This document shows, one piece after another, positions 1 through 10,642 of a stretch of DNA of 11,815 bases. The number at the start of each line of letters is the position of its first letter. Positions within the stretch are counted from its first letter, which is position 1. The position numbers and the translations under genes are program-made. Below the pieces are notes generated by a model that saw only the letters and a list, made by a program, of their open reading frames with translations, did not search any database and was not told the DNA's origin. Origin of the DNA: Conidiobolus incongruus B7586. Its lineage: Eukaryota > Entomophthoromycota > Entomophthoromycetes > Entomophthorales > Conidiobolaceae. The stretch is from positions 1-11,815 of the forward strand of contig JNEM01014269.1 of the NCBI GenBank assembly GCA_000697335.1, given 5' to 3'.

Positions 1-300
1 TAAAATGGTCACTTTTTATTCTTTGATTTTTATATTAATTAATAATTTATTTAATTATTGTTAATACTAAACAGTCTATCAAATTTTATGGGATTTATTA
101 TTATTATTAATATTTTATTAATAAATTAATAAAAAAAATATTTATAAAAAGAATGTATAACACCTTTATTTTGAAAATTTATATATATATTTTTTAAACA
201 ATAAATAATTCTAATAACTTAAATTAGCTTATATTATAATATATTATTAATTGGTTTTGAATGTTTATTTTAAATATAAATTAGTTAAGTTCTTATTTTA

Positions 301-316
301 ATATATATATATATAT
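301..316. repeat. (AT)8 microsatellite
   Basis: Eight uninterrupted AT units, directly visible. This is a simple dinucleotide run within the AT-rich desert. Confidence 0.85.
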
Positions 317-573
317 CAGATTCCAATCAATTTCAATCACATACCTATGAATTTCAAATAGCTTTCATTTTATAAAAAACAAAATTAAAAATATATTAGC
401 ATTAATTTTATTAATATATTTTAAAGATCAAGACTAAAGATAATCATTTATTAATTTTTTATATATTACAATTATATATATTATCAAAATTTTTCAATTA
501 AATATATATACTAAATTTAATTAGGTAGTGATTGAATTAATATATATTGATCAATCATATATTAACATTAGTG

Positions 574-589
574 ATATATATATATATAT
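574..589. repeat. (AT)8 microsatellite
   Basis: Eight uninterrupted AT units, directly visible, of the same type as the run about 260 bp to the left. Confidence 0.85.
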
Positions 590-1370
590 TCAGAAATTTG
601 ATCAGTAATTTAATGTATTTTATTCAATTTATTTTCCTTGAAAATTTTATTCAAAACACAAACCTTATTAAGCAAAGGCATAAAAAATTGAATAATATAT
701 TCTAATACTAAACAATATAATAAATATTGAATATTTCATCCATTTTATTATATTAATAAAATCGAATGAATTAAAATAATATTTTATAATATAAGTTAAA
801 TTTTTATATTTAAAATTCATTATAATATTTATTTTTAAATATTACATATATTTATTAATTTAGCAATAATTAAATTTTAAATACAAAGTATTTAATTCAA
901 AATATTAATAATTTAATAAATATAGCGAATTTAATAATATTATATTATCATAAAAAATAATTTAAAAAAAATAATATTTTTGATAAATTCTTATAATAAA
1001 TATTTAGTTATTTCTTTAATTTCAATAATATATAAATATTTAAAATATATAATTTTAGAAAAGTTTATAATAATTAGTTGGATTTTAAATAAAGATTTAT
1101 TAATTGAATGTTTATTTTTGGAACTAAATTAATATACTCATATATATCTTAAACTATTATTTAATCAATATATTTAATCCAATTCTATATTAAATCTTTA
1201 ATATCAAAAGGAAATATTTTACAACTAAATTAAAAACTGAAAATTATGATTATTATTAGTATAAAAATTAAGATATGGCAAATTTTTTAATTTCTGATCT
1301 TTTAAACATATTATATATTCTGAAAGATTTTTTATATATAAAATATATAGGAAAATAAATATTTTCAAAC

Positions 1371-1392
1371 TATATATATATATATATATATA
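1371..1392. repeat. (TA)11 microsatellite
   Basis: Eleven uninterrupted TA units, the longest of the simple dinucleotide runs I noticed. It is likely variable in length between strains. Confidence 0.9.
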
Positions 1393-3354
1393 ATTTTAAT
1401 TATTTTTTTATTAAAATATTCTGATTTTAAAATTTACACTTAAATTTAATTATACTTAAACTAGATTATGATTATCAAAAGGCTTTTATTTTTATATTTT
1501 TAAAACATAACTATAAACTCTTTAAAATTATTTAAAACTTGTAAATAGTTTATAAAGATGGTGTTTTATCTAAAACTACTATATATTGTTAAATTTATGA
1601 TTTTAAAGCTAAAAGGGATATTATTTAAAATTTACCAAAATCTAAAAGATTAATTTTTACTATTACTTTTTTACTTATTAATAAAGTAAAAAAAATATTA
1701 AAAAATACTGTTTTATTTCTATTAAAGAATTATTAAAGTAATTCAATATTAATTATATAGGTATGTTATATATACTTAAGTTTAAATTTAAATTAATTAA
1801 TAAAAATATAAAGTAAATACTTTATAATTTAACAAAAACTTAAAAAAAATTAAATAGCTATAACTAAACTAAACTTATTAAGGTATAACTAAAAACAAAG
1901 GTTTTTATAACAAATACTTATAGTTAATGAATTTTAAATTTTTTTATATAATCCTTTATTTAAAAATAAAACAAAATATTAAATTAAGTTAAATTAATCT
2001 TTTTTATAACTTTTAATAAACAAATATTTTAAATATAAGTGAATATTAATTGCTATAATAGATTATAATGGTATATGGTTTTTTTATTTAATATCTTAAG
2101 GAAAATCAATTAATAATAAATTATATATTATTTTTTTAAATAAAATAATTTTTAAATGGTATTTTCAATATAAATTAAAAACACTTATTATTTTATATGA
2201 TAATTACATAATATATAAAATTAAAGCTATAAAAAATTTTATTTATAAAAAAAATAGAGTTACCATACTTAATATATTCACTTAATTATAACCTATGTGA
2301 TTATAATTGTTTTAAATAAAAAAACAACTTACAGGAAAAATATTTCTGTAAACAAATTAAATTATTTTATAAGACATTAAATCTCAATCATTAATAAAGA
2401 AAACTATTTTTAAATATTAAAAAACTTATTAAAAGTATAAAAAAAGTTATTAATAATAAAAGAGGTTATTAATTTTATATTATTCATTAATTCTTATATT
2501 TTATTTATTAATTTATTTGTTTAATCTTAATTTCAAAATTATACTATTATTTAATTTCTATACTAATAATATTATATTCAGTCTTAAGCTTCCATATATT
2601 AAAATATCATTTATTTCCAATTATTAGATAATTTTATCAGTTATTAATTGACTATATATTCAATAAACAGTTTTTAATCAAAGCCTTGAAAATATATGAT
2701 CCTAACTTTATTATAATATATAAATATTTTATTAGTATATAGTTTTATATAGGAAATTAGAATAATTAATAAATTTTTTATTTAGTATTTTAATAATCAA
2801 TTATTGATATACACAAATGAAGTTTAGTACCTTTCAATATTAAATTGATATAGTATTTACTCAATCCTGTATTATTAATAACAAATTTTATAATTAAAAA
2901 GTCAATATTTAAAAATATTAATAACTACACAAAATTTGAGATAATCATAATAATATATCAAGATTGAATTTAGATTATAACAGCAATTTTTCAATTCCAA
3001 ATACTTCAATAATGAAATTATACAAAAATTATATGATAATCATCATATTTCTATACAACCAATATATTATATATTAAAATCACAATTGTCTATTGAGTAT
3101 TGAATATTTTTAAATTAATATATTTAATATCAAATCAGATGTATAATTATCAATACCAATATTAATAAGTTTGAATATATCTGAATTACACTTGTATATA
3201 ATAATTAAAATAGTTCATTAAAATCATAATAATATTATAAAATAATATAATTCAAAAGTTATATTAACAGATTTGAAAAAATACTTATAAACAATTTAAG
3301 AAATTAATACTATTAATCAAACTTCATTGATCCTTGACATTGAATTTATATCAG

Positions 3355-3374
3355 TGATATTAATAATAATATCA
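3355..3374. repeat. Short perfect hairpin (8-bp stem, 4-nt loop)
   Basis: TGATATTA and TAATATCA form a perfect 8-bp inverted repeat around the loop ATAA. No T-run or neighbouring gene end suggests a terminator. In DNA this AT-rich it may be chance. Confidence 0.4.
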
Positions 3375-3461
3375 TCGAAATGACGTATCTATATAATCAA
3401 ATATAGTTAATAATTTAACACTTATTTAATGTATTGGATATTTTGATAGTCTAATATAGTT

Positions 3462-3575
3462 GATTGGCTATGAATTATATGGTACTCCTCTAATGTTCAG
3501 GTTTAGTTCCTGAGTATGCTAGACAGGATTGGCTTGTATATGGATCGTCAACTCTATGTGCCTTTTCCATTGTTA
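3462..3575. other. GC-richer islet of unknown nature
   Basis: About 110 bp are visibly richer in G and C than the surrounding AT desert and read as complex sequence. The word GATTGGCT occurs twice (3462..3469 and 3527..3534), each followed shortly by ATATGG. On the plus strand a frame from 3516 begins with complex residues (MLDRIGLYMDRQLYVPFP) but soon turns into low-complexity Ile/Asn/Phe. I could not match it to a tRNA, 5S rRNA, snoRNA or a known protein. It could be an old gene or transposon fragment or an unrecognised small RNA. Confidence 0.4.
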
Positions 3576-4532
3576 CTTTTTAATATTAATTTTTATGATT
3601 TACAAAATTTGTTTATTACATATAAATTTAATTATAAAAATATTTTTATTATAATATTCATTATTTTAAATTTTGAAAATATATTATTGAATAATATCTA
3701 TACTATTCTTTTCAATAATTTGAAATTTATGATTGTTCCAAAAATGTTTATATTGTAATAATTATTTTAAAGTTTATGCAATTTAAGTAATTTAATAAAA
3801 TATTCCTATATTTTAATTAATATTTTATTGTATTGGTATATATCATAAAAATTTAAACTAATTCATAATAACTCTTATAATCATTTTAAATCTACTCATA
3901 ACAATATATTAAGTCACTTTCATTATTTTCTCCTTTATTTTATATAAATTTAATAAATTTAAATCATTCTTTTATTAAAATATAACAATAATTATATATC
4001 AAAAATAGCGCTATATAGTGGCAATGATCAATAACAATAACCTGCTAATCATAATTATATTCTTTTATTTTTGAATTGAAATGTTTATTAGAAATTGATC
4101 AGTATAAGTTTCAATAAAACATCATTTCAATCGAATGTAAATAATTTTATCCAAATTGGAATGAGTTGAAAATATTATGAAATTTTACCTATGTCATGAA
4201 TTAATTACGAAACAGATAAAGAATTAAGTCTAAGAAAATTAACACCTCTTCATATTTTAACTCAAAGGCTGATATATATAGAACATTATATAGTAAACAG
4301 AAAATCATTATGATTCAAAAATTTTTTCATGAATTTTAAAATATAATTATTATTAAAAACTGATAAATAAAATTTGGAATGAAATTATTAAGATATTAAA
4401 TTTAATACAATTATTTCATTAATAAAATATATAAAAATAATTTTTGATTAAAACAAAATTAATATTTTTTTTTAAATGAAATAAGGCTTTTAAAAAATAT
4501 TACAATAACAATAATAAAATTTAATAACATAA
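3576..4532. other. AT-rich intergenic region containing the GDB1 3' end
   Basis: No gene is visible. The GDB1 3' UTR and polyadenylation site must lie in its right part, but I found no AATAAA on the minus strand near the stop codon. The first clear one I noticed is near 4088..4083, about 450 bp away. A 10-bp palindrome ATAGCGCTAT occurs at 4005..4014, one of the few GC-containing words here. Confidence 0.55.
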
Positions 4533-7500
4533 TCACTGTTTCTTCAATCCCTTCCCCTTTTTCTTCCCTTTAGTAGGACTAGAATTCGCACTCGATGTCA
4601 AATGTTTAGTATGAGAGTAAATTCTAAATAATGCATCGAGAGCGGTGGCAGCGGACCACGCTTGAGTTGCACAAGAATCTTTACAGAATGCTCCATCTTG
4701 GTTGGTGAGTTCGGGAATTCCAGCGAATGGTGAATTTAAAAGTTCGTCACGGAATCCCAGTAATTTGAGCTGGGTGTCGTGCACTAAAAGGGGCTGGGTG
4801 TAGGTGGGGGAGCCATAGTGACTTCGGAAGAGGTAGGATGCCATGAGGTAGTACCCAAGGCACCAACCCCATTCGGGGCCCTGGTGATAGTTGAAGCCCT
4901 TGGCGATGTAGCGATCGTCTGAGTCGTTGGAGTTGTCGTAGTTGCCCCTGTAGTTGGAGTCGTTGGGATCGAGTGTCTTCATACCTTTGGGACCGACCAA
5001 CACCTTCTCTGCGATATCGATGGCACCAAGTGCGCGTGATGGTGTGAACAATTCCGGGGCTACAGTCATTGCCACGAGGAAATTGGGTCTTAATTGGTAG
5101 TCTGTGAACTTGTGTTCTGATCCCACCACGTCTTTGTAAATCCCCTTACGATGCACCAAGGTCCCATCGATCTTGAACTGGTCGTAATCTTCTTCATTTT
5201 CAGGTACGTAGAAATACTTTTCAAAATTATTTTGAAGCATTTGGTCCCACTCTAAGTATGTGAGTTTGGCACCCTTGGAATTGGTTACCCCTTCGTACTG
5301 AAAGTGCTCAGTCCCACCAATTTGTGACAGCCACCTCACTGTAGATTTCAACATCCCAATAATTTCAATGGGGGCGCCGTCCCTAGGCGATGCTGGGACT
5401 CCCATGGTGCCCGCCTTAACGCTTTCACCCATTTTGTCCATCCAAGTTCCACAATTCTTGGTATTACCGCCAAATAGGAATCCGGTATCGGGATCGAATT
5501 TAATCTTGATGTTGAATCCTTCGTCTGTCATATGACTATCGAGTTGGGGACCTGCATTCCACTCGCGGAACTCAATGCCCTCGAAGTGGCGAAGCATGAT
5601 GGTTTGAATGACTTCTGCCAATGTAATTTCTTGGGAGTATGCTTTGGGATCGTTATACTCGACAAATTCGTCAGTTAAAGGGAACCTTAGAGGGATTTTG
5701 GTCTTTAGGAATTCAAGGCCTTCCGGAGCCAGTGTGCAATAATCCTGAACTGACTGCAGGTACCACCACACGGAATCTCTACTATTATACCTGGGCAATC
5801 TTACACTATCGAGAAGGTTTGGAATCAGTCCATGCTTTAACGAGCCTCCAAATGCGATCAAATGATCCTTAGCAGCTTGGAAATTACCCGTTGTTAGGAA
5901 TAGACCACGTAGTGAAATGAAGGTGTCGCGACCCCAACATCTCATGTACTGATTTGAGAAATGAGGAAGTCCAGCAGCCAATCCCGGAATGAGTTTGGTT
6001 GGATGTAACGATGCGGAATTGATTAATCCAGTCAATTGAATGCTGACTAGAGATGCATACTTGATGAACGTATCTCCCTGTTGGACAAATTCACTCATTT
6101 GGGACCAAGCTCGTTCTGTAGCTGCGTTATACAGACTAAATACCACGAGACTAAAATACTTTGGGATTAAAAAGTTAGGGAATTGTTTCACCAGTTGGAA
6201 TTGGTCATCTAACCAATCAATTGTAGATTTAAGATTTGATGAGTATTTCATATACAGTTTAAGACGATCGACACAGTAATCCAACAGCCAAGTTCCCTGA
6301 CGTAAATTGTCGCACAACGGGTGACCAAGGTCGTTGTTATCCATAATTGGTTTTAGGACAGATATAATGCCTTGTAGACCACAGTATGTTAAATTGCCAA
6401 AATTAGGAATGTGGTAAGCGCCTCGGTCGTGACCTAATAAGTCGCGCTCCTCACCGTCGATTCTGTAGAGTAAAAAGTTGAGAGCTAATTGGTCTAAATC
6501 CTTGACGGCATTGGCTGCATTTTGGCCGATTTTATTTACCAATTGAATGTCAACATTATCCAATTTGGTCTTAAGGACTATGATACTGCCCTGAGGGAAT
6601 TCCTCCACACTCAAATCAATTTCAACATATGGTCCCAAATGATCCGATTTGGTTTCAAATTTGGGTAATTTCAATTCTCTCAAAATTACTGGAAGTCCTT
6701 CAATTTCCAAAGTATTGAAATTGAAATTCTTAAGTGTATCTTCATCAGCAGTCAACTGGTATGCACATACTAACTCCACCGAATTCTTCCTCAATTTGAC
6801 TGGCTGAAGTCTTGCGTTAGGGTCACTACCTGGGAACTTAGTATTAGCAATCAATAAGTAACCATCGTGATTTTCGGGATGTTGACGATGGACCATAATG
6901 TAATTGGTTTCATGATGTACGTGAATTTCATTGTAGCCTTCTACGCACAATTTGAGATGAAGGTTGTTGAATAACTTTTTAGCTTGACTTAACCCTATAT
7001 CTAATGGATTTTTAGGGATTTGGTAGTATCGCGACTCTTCCACCAAATGAAGCAGTTTGGGATAGCAGTAGTCGTAGCCCATCACACTACCCACAGAACT
7101 GTACGTCATTGTGACGAGTGCAGCGTTGGGTAAGCTGTCGATAACGTTTCTCTTTTGGTGTGGTGTTTCGTTGTCATGAGTACAGTCGAAGAACAGGGCG
7201 TGGGGAGTCCTACCCTTAATGGGGATTAAACTACATGGTAATGAACTACCGCCGCTGCCATTGGGGTTGAAAATATTGGGCTTGATTCGCCACTCCTCAT
7301 TCAACGACCCGATGGGATTGCCGCCATACATGTGAATCAATCGACTGAGTTCGTGGGGATCATGAGCCTGCATAGCTTCTCTAATAAGGGAATTGATACC
7401 CAGACGACTCATGTAGTAACGATCATGGTCCTCGGATCCCGTGAATAGTTCGGCAACCACATACAGATCAGGATTGATCTGTCTTGCAGCGTCCATATAG

Positions 7501-9297
7501 TACTCCGCAACTGGAATTGGCGTCGAGTGGCAATTGTCGATTCTAAATCCGTGGAAGTGTCTTGCTAACAATTGCGTATACTGCTTCATATGATCCCAGA
7601 GCCAAGGATTGTCTTCCCTCTTGAGACCGTATCGCAACTTGACACAATCGCTCCAAACTATCACGTCGCGGATCAAGTACGCCCTACTATCAGGATCGAT
7701 AAAACTCTTTTGGGGGTCTGCAGCCCAAACCCAACCATTGTTTGCTAAGCTAAGAGCTCCTTTACTAAATCTTTTAGCCTTTTCAGTCTTTGGCAACCTT
7801 GTAAAATATGTATTCCACAATGGATTCTCAACCGTGATCTTTCCCTTCTTGGGACCGTGACTATCCAATCTTTCGTATTTGAGAGTATTCGTCAAATTTT
7901 GGATAATAGTTAAGACATCTTTGTCGTAATCTTTATATAAATTCAAATTGACAATATCTAGAATCTTTTGGAAAGCGTTGACTACTTCTTCAACTGCTTT
8001 AATCCATTCTGAAGATTTCCAAATGGTGAGAGCGTTGAGAATTAAAGAGTTATCAAGTTTGCGACCGTACCTCGAACCAAAGACACCTTTAACAACATTT
8101 GGAAGTAAGGTATCGCTGAGTTGTTCAATTGATAAATTTTGGTGAATATCTCGAAGTTGATCAGAGTGTTTAGAACTGTCCACTTTGAAAGATTTCAACT
8201 CTTTTTGGAATTGTGTTAAAGCCTCTTTAGAGTCAATGGCGTAGTATTCATACAGTTTGAGATTTGGAATTAAATTATCCTTAACATAATTCATAATTTT
8301 CTGTAAATCTCCTTCATTCTGAAGCTCTGTGGGTAGTCCCAATTCCTCGAGTTTCTTAGTCAATTGAACTAATTCCCAGTCTAATTCTTCAGCTGGTACC
8401 AAGTGAGGAGAATTCTCCAAATTGTATCCAGACTCTGGATGTTCCTGAAGCCATGGGGTAGTGTGAGCTGTGTGGTTTAAGACAATGTCTACAACGTATG
8501 TAAATCCGTATTGAGCTCTTGCACTCTCCAACAGTTTCAATAGGATTTGCCATTGTTTATCAACATCTAATTGTTTGTCCTTACCCTCGAACAAGTCGGA
8601 ACTCAGTGCCAACTGGTCTTGAATAGAATATGGCGAATCCGACGCACCCCTCACATTGGGTGGTACGAAATGAATGGTATTGTAGCCCAATTGCGCGATC
8701 TGTCGCAACTGATCCTTCCATCTACTTAGAGGTCCCAGCCATTTTGGGACCACAGAAATTAGATTAATCCCATCCAGACTTAACAGCTGGTTCTTGTACT
8801 TTAGAATTGGATCTACTATTAAGTACCCGGTTTTCGACTCAACCGAGTTGATGGTACCATTAGCTGCTCTAGGATCTTTGGGATACTCTACACAGTAGTT
8901 GAATACTCCAGAAATTTGAATAGGAATATCCGCTATAACTTCGTCACTCAATCCAGTTCGAAATCTATCCAAGTGTTAATATATTATCATTACTATGGTT
9001 ATTCTTCAAAAAAATCATTACGCTATAAGTTGATAATTGGAACGGTCAAAACTTTCCCTGATTTCAAATTAATTACAAACTATAAACAATTGAATAAATA
9101 AATTACCCTCTTTCGGGGATATTGATCTTCAACTTGGGCTGGTAAGAAGCTGGAGTTCCACTACGTAATACGAACCTCACACCGTAAGGTTCCGTGGGTG
9201 GCGGTAGACGTATCAAACTGTCGGCTTGACTAGGTTCACCATTCGCCCCGAGTTGAATGGTATACACTTTGATGGGGTCGTTGTTACAAGCTAACAT
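4533..9297 (-). CDS. GDB1: Glycogen debranching enzyme (4-alpha-glucanotransferase / amylo-1,6-glucosidase), two exons
   Basis: Exons 9297..9107 and 8964..4533 give about 1540 residues. The cytosolic enzyme moves maltotriosyl units off phosphorylase limit branches, then hydrolyses the remaining alpha-1,6 glucose; its partner is glycogen phosphorylase. No signal peptide or membrane segment is seen. Domains in order: N-terminal beta domain (about 1-120); GH13 barrel with DIVLNH at 223-228, nucleophile Asp540 in GFRIDNCHS, acid/base Glu569 in VVAELF and Asp661 in THDNETP; central domain (about 730-980); GH133 glucosidase with CWGRDTF at 1073-1079, RYNSRDSVWW at 1122-1131, Asp1240 in GTWMDKMGES, GPEWGW at 1426-1431, and Glu1482 in PELTN, the likely catalytic base. 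Asp540/Glu569 keep the 29-residue spacing I recall for yeast Asp535/Glu564. The ATG is the first after the TATA box, with an in-frame TAA two codons upstream; -3 is T, a weak context. The last 12 residues hold seven lysines, an apparent extension. Identity is near certain; exact splice and start are inferred. Confidence 0.97.
8965..9106 (-). other. Spliceosomal intron of GDB1, 142 bp
   Basis: On the minus strand the donor is GG|GTAATT and the acceptor is GATAG|ATTTCG. A TTAAC branch-point-like site lies at 8979..8975, with its A 11 nt before the exon. Splicing splits a glycine codon (GG|A) and gives PERG-FRTGLSDE in one continuous frame. Without removal, the upstream frame stops at once, because the donor itself supplies GGG TAA, and the downstream frame has TAA just before the acceptor. 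The intron is strongly AT-rich, unlike both exons, and its length is not a multiple of three. The later acceptor at 8948..8947 is also in phase but is preceded by G, so the TAG acceptor is preferred. Confidence 0.88.
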
Positions 9298-9450
9298 TGA
9301 TTATTTAGTTTATGAGGGATATAATTGATTAATTAATATTTTTTTGAAATTGAAAAATGTTTAATTGCAATAGTTTCAAAGTTTTGAGAGTTGATAATGG
9401 TTAAGATAATAATGACTATCGAATATACAAATGATAGTAATGAGTAAGTT
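9298..9450 (-). promoter_or_regulatory. GDB1 5' leader and transcription start zone
   Basis: This AT-rich stretch lies between the TATA box and the start codon. It contains no ATG on the minus strand, so no upstream ORF could compete with the start at 9297. An in-frame TAA at 9303..9301 rules out an N-terminal extension. The exact transcription start cannot be read from the sequence. Confidence 0.5.
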
Positions 9451-9456
9451 TTTATA
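9451..9456 (-). promoter_or_regulatory. TATA box of GDB1
   Basis: On the minus strand this reads GATATAAAAAC, containing TATAAA, about 154 bp upstream of the GDB1 ATG. It lies 36 bp downstream of the nearer CCAAT box, a normal promoter order. TATAAA occurs often by chance in such AT-rich DNA, so the support comes from its position relative to the CCAAT boxes and the TGACGTCA site. Confidence 0.5.
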
Positions 9457-9492
9457 TCACTCCAGAAAGTGACTTTTATTTTAGGAAATCTG

Positions 9493-9525
9493 ATTGGAAT
9501 GTTGACGTCATTTGAAGCAAATTGG
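9493..9525 (-). promoter_or_regulatory. Two CCAAT boxes upstream of GDB1
   Basis: CCAAT is read on the minus strand at 9525..9521 and again at 9497..9493, 28 bp apart, with the TGACGTCA element between them. CCAAT is the binding core of the HAP/CBF (NF-Y) complex. In yeast this complex links gene expression to respiratory carbon metabolism. Two copies in the same orientation as the gene, just above a TATA box, support a real promoter. Binding is inferred. Confidence 0.5.
9503..9510 (-). promoter_or_regulatory. Perfect CRE/ATF palindrome (TGACGTCA)
   Basis: The 8-bp palindrome TGACGTCA lies 206 bp upstream of the GDB1 start codon, between two CCAAT boxes. It is the consensus for ATF/CREB-family bZIP factors (Atf1 and Sko1 in fungi), which act downstream of stress MAP kinase and cAMP signalling. 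The site carries four G/C bases in an otherwise AT-dominated region, so chance is less likely than for AT-only motifs. Control of glycogen breakdown through it is an inference. Confidence 0.55.
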
Positions 9526-10642
9526 TTTTGTTAGGAGGGAGATATTTAGTGAGTATTGATCAGGTTTTATTAAAGATTAAGGATTGTTTTTTTATTAACT
9601 TTATATTTTAGAATTGTTGAATTTTATTATATTAGCTAATCACAATTATTCGTTCATTTTTCAAATTTTATTCTTTATCAATATTCATCAATGGATTAGA
9701 TCAATAAATTCCAATAGATATTTTTTTCAATTGAATTGTAGTTCCAAATATTAATAAGAAAATAATGGTGGCATATTTAAAACTATTCACATCAATTTAT
9801 TTTAAATAATTAAATTTGTGAATTAATATATATATCACCGTATCTAACATTTAAATCATTTTTAGAAATTATAAATAAATAGTAGTAAAAAAATCATTGA
9901 ATAGTTAATTTAGTGTAATGGGATAATGATGATAATCCAATTGTTCAGATTAATCAATGAAATTGGAAATAATTCAACAGATTTTGAAATATTAATAAAT
10001 TATAAAGTTATAAAAATTTTATTAATATTTCAAATTGATATAATATAGATTAGAATATCCATAGGTTGATATTATTATTATATTATTGAAAATCCTCCAT
10101 AATCTCAATGTTAAAAAATTCATAGTAATAAATCTAATAATCAACGGTTATAAAATGTAAATGAAACAAATTGGATTATTGTTAATTTAATTCAAATGAA
10201 TGAAAAGATAATATTATAATAACCATTTACTAGTTAATATATATAATGAATCAGTCTAATGCCAATATCAATATTATTTTATATTTTATAAAAATTGTAA
10301 ATAGTGATTTAGGAATATAAATCTATTAAAATGTTATTTAAGTTTATATTTTTATATTGTTTGAGACAAAATTGAATACTTCCAGGTCAATCAGTTTTTC
10401 TTCAAAAATTAATGTAATTTAAAACAGTTCCATAATATACATTATTATAATTTCAATCATTGAAAATATAATACCAAAATACTAGATCGATTAACTATCC
10501 AAGTAACTAAGAAATTCATTTTCAATCTTCAATTCTAAAGAAATATATATATGAAAATTAAATTAAATTAAATATAAATAAGTAATATGTTATACAATGA
10601 GTAATATTAATAAATTTATCAATGAGTGTAAAAAAATTATTA
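9526..10642. other. AT-rich intergenic region, no gene seen
   Basis: Upstream of the GDB1 promoter elements I see only AT-rich sequence with no supportable open frame, RNA gene or repeat array. Distal regulatory sites cannot be excluded. Confidence 0.65.

Larger units (their letters stand above)
1..3450. other. AT-rich gene-free desert
   Basis: I see no supportable gene, RNA gene or intact mobile element here. The two lines I counted in this and similar stretches are about 10 to 12 percent GC. All frames are broken by frequent stops, and the few translations are low-complexity Ile/Asn/Lys/Phe. The stretch holds short (TA)n runs and small AT hairpins. It may include heavily decayed transposon sequence, but I cannot identify any family by eye. 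Confidence 0.7.

Noticed and set aside
1500-2470. Decayed transposon coding region, suggested by slightly more complex A-rich texture
   Set aside because: I could not recognise any domain motif in any frame; the claim would need a profile search and is not supportable by eye.
3516-3758. Plus-strand 80-codon open frame
   Set aside because: Only its first few residues are complex; the rest is Ile/Asn/Phe/Tyr low-complexity sequence typical of AT-rich noncoding DNA. There is no promoter context or recognisable family.
5639-8145. Several plus-strand open frames of 65 to 83 codons inside GDB1
   Set aside because: They lie antisense to a strongly conserved enzyme and show no family features, so they are shadows of the real coding frame.
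8947-8948. Alternative in-phase acceptor AG for the GDB1 intron
   Set aside because: It is preceded by G rather than a pyrimidine, and a good TAG acceptor lies 18 nt earlier with a branch-point-like site at suitable distance.
8970-8972. TTG as an alternative start of the long frame
   Set aside because: Eukaryotic genes rarely start at TTG. The codon lies inside the intron, upstream of the TAG acceptor, and exon 1 supplies the missing N-terminus.
8916-9101. Plus-strand 61-codon open frame across the intron
   Set aside because: It overlaps the GDB1 intron and the start of exon 2 on the opposite strand and has low-complexity content; treated as chance.
9103-9297. Separate 64-residue small protein gene
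   Set aside because: Its sequence (LIRLPPPTEPYGVRFVLRSGTP) reads as the N-terminus of debranching enzymes, and its stop is created by the intron donor. It is exon 1 of GDB1.
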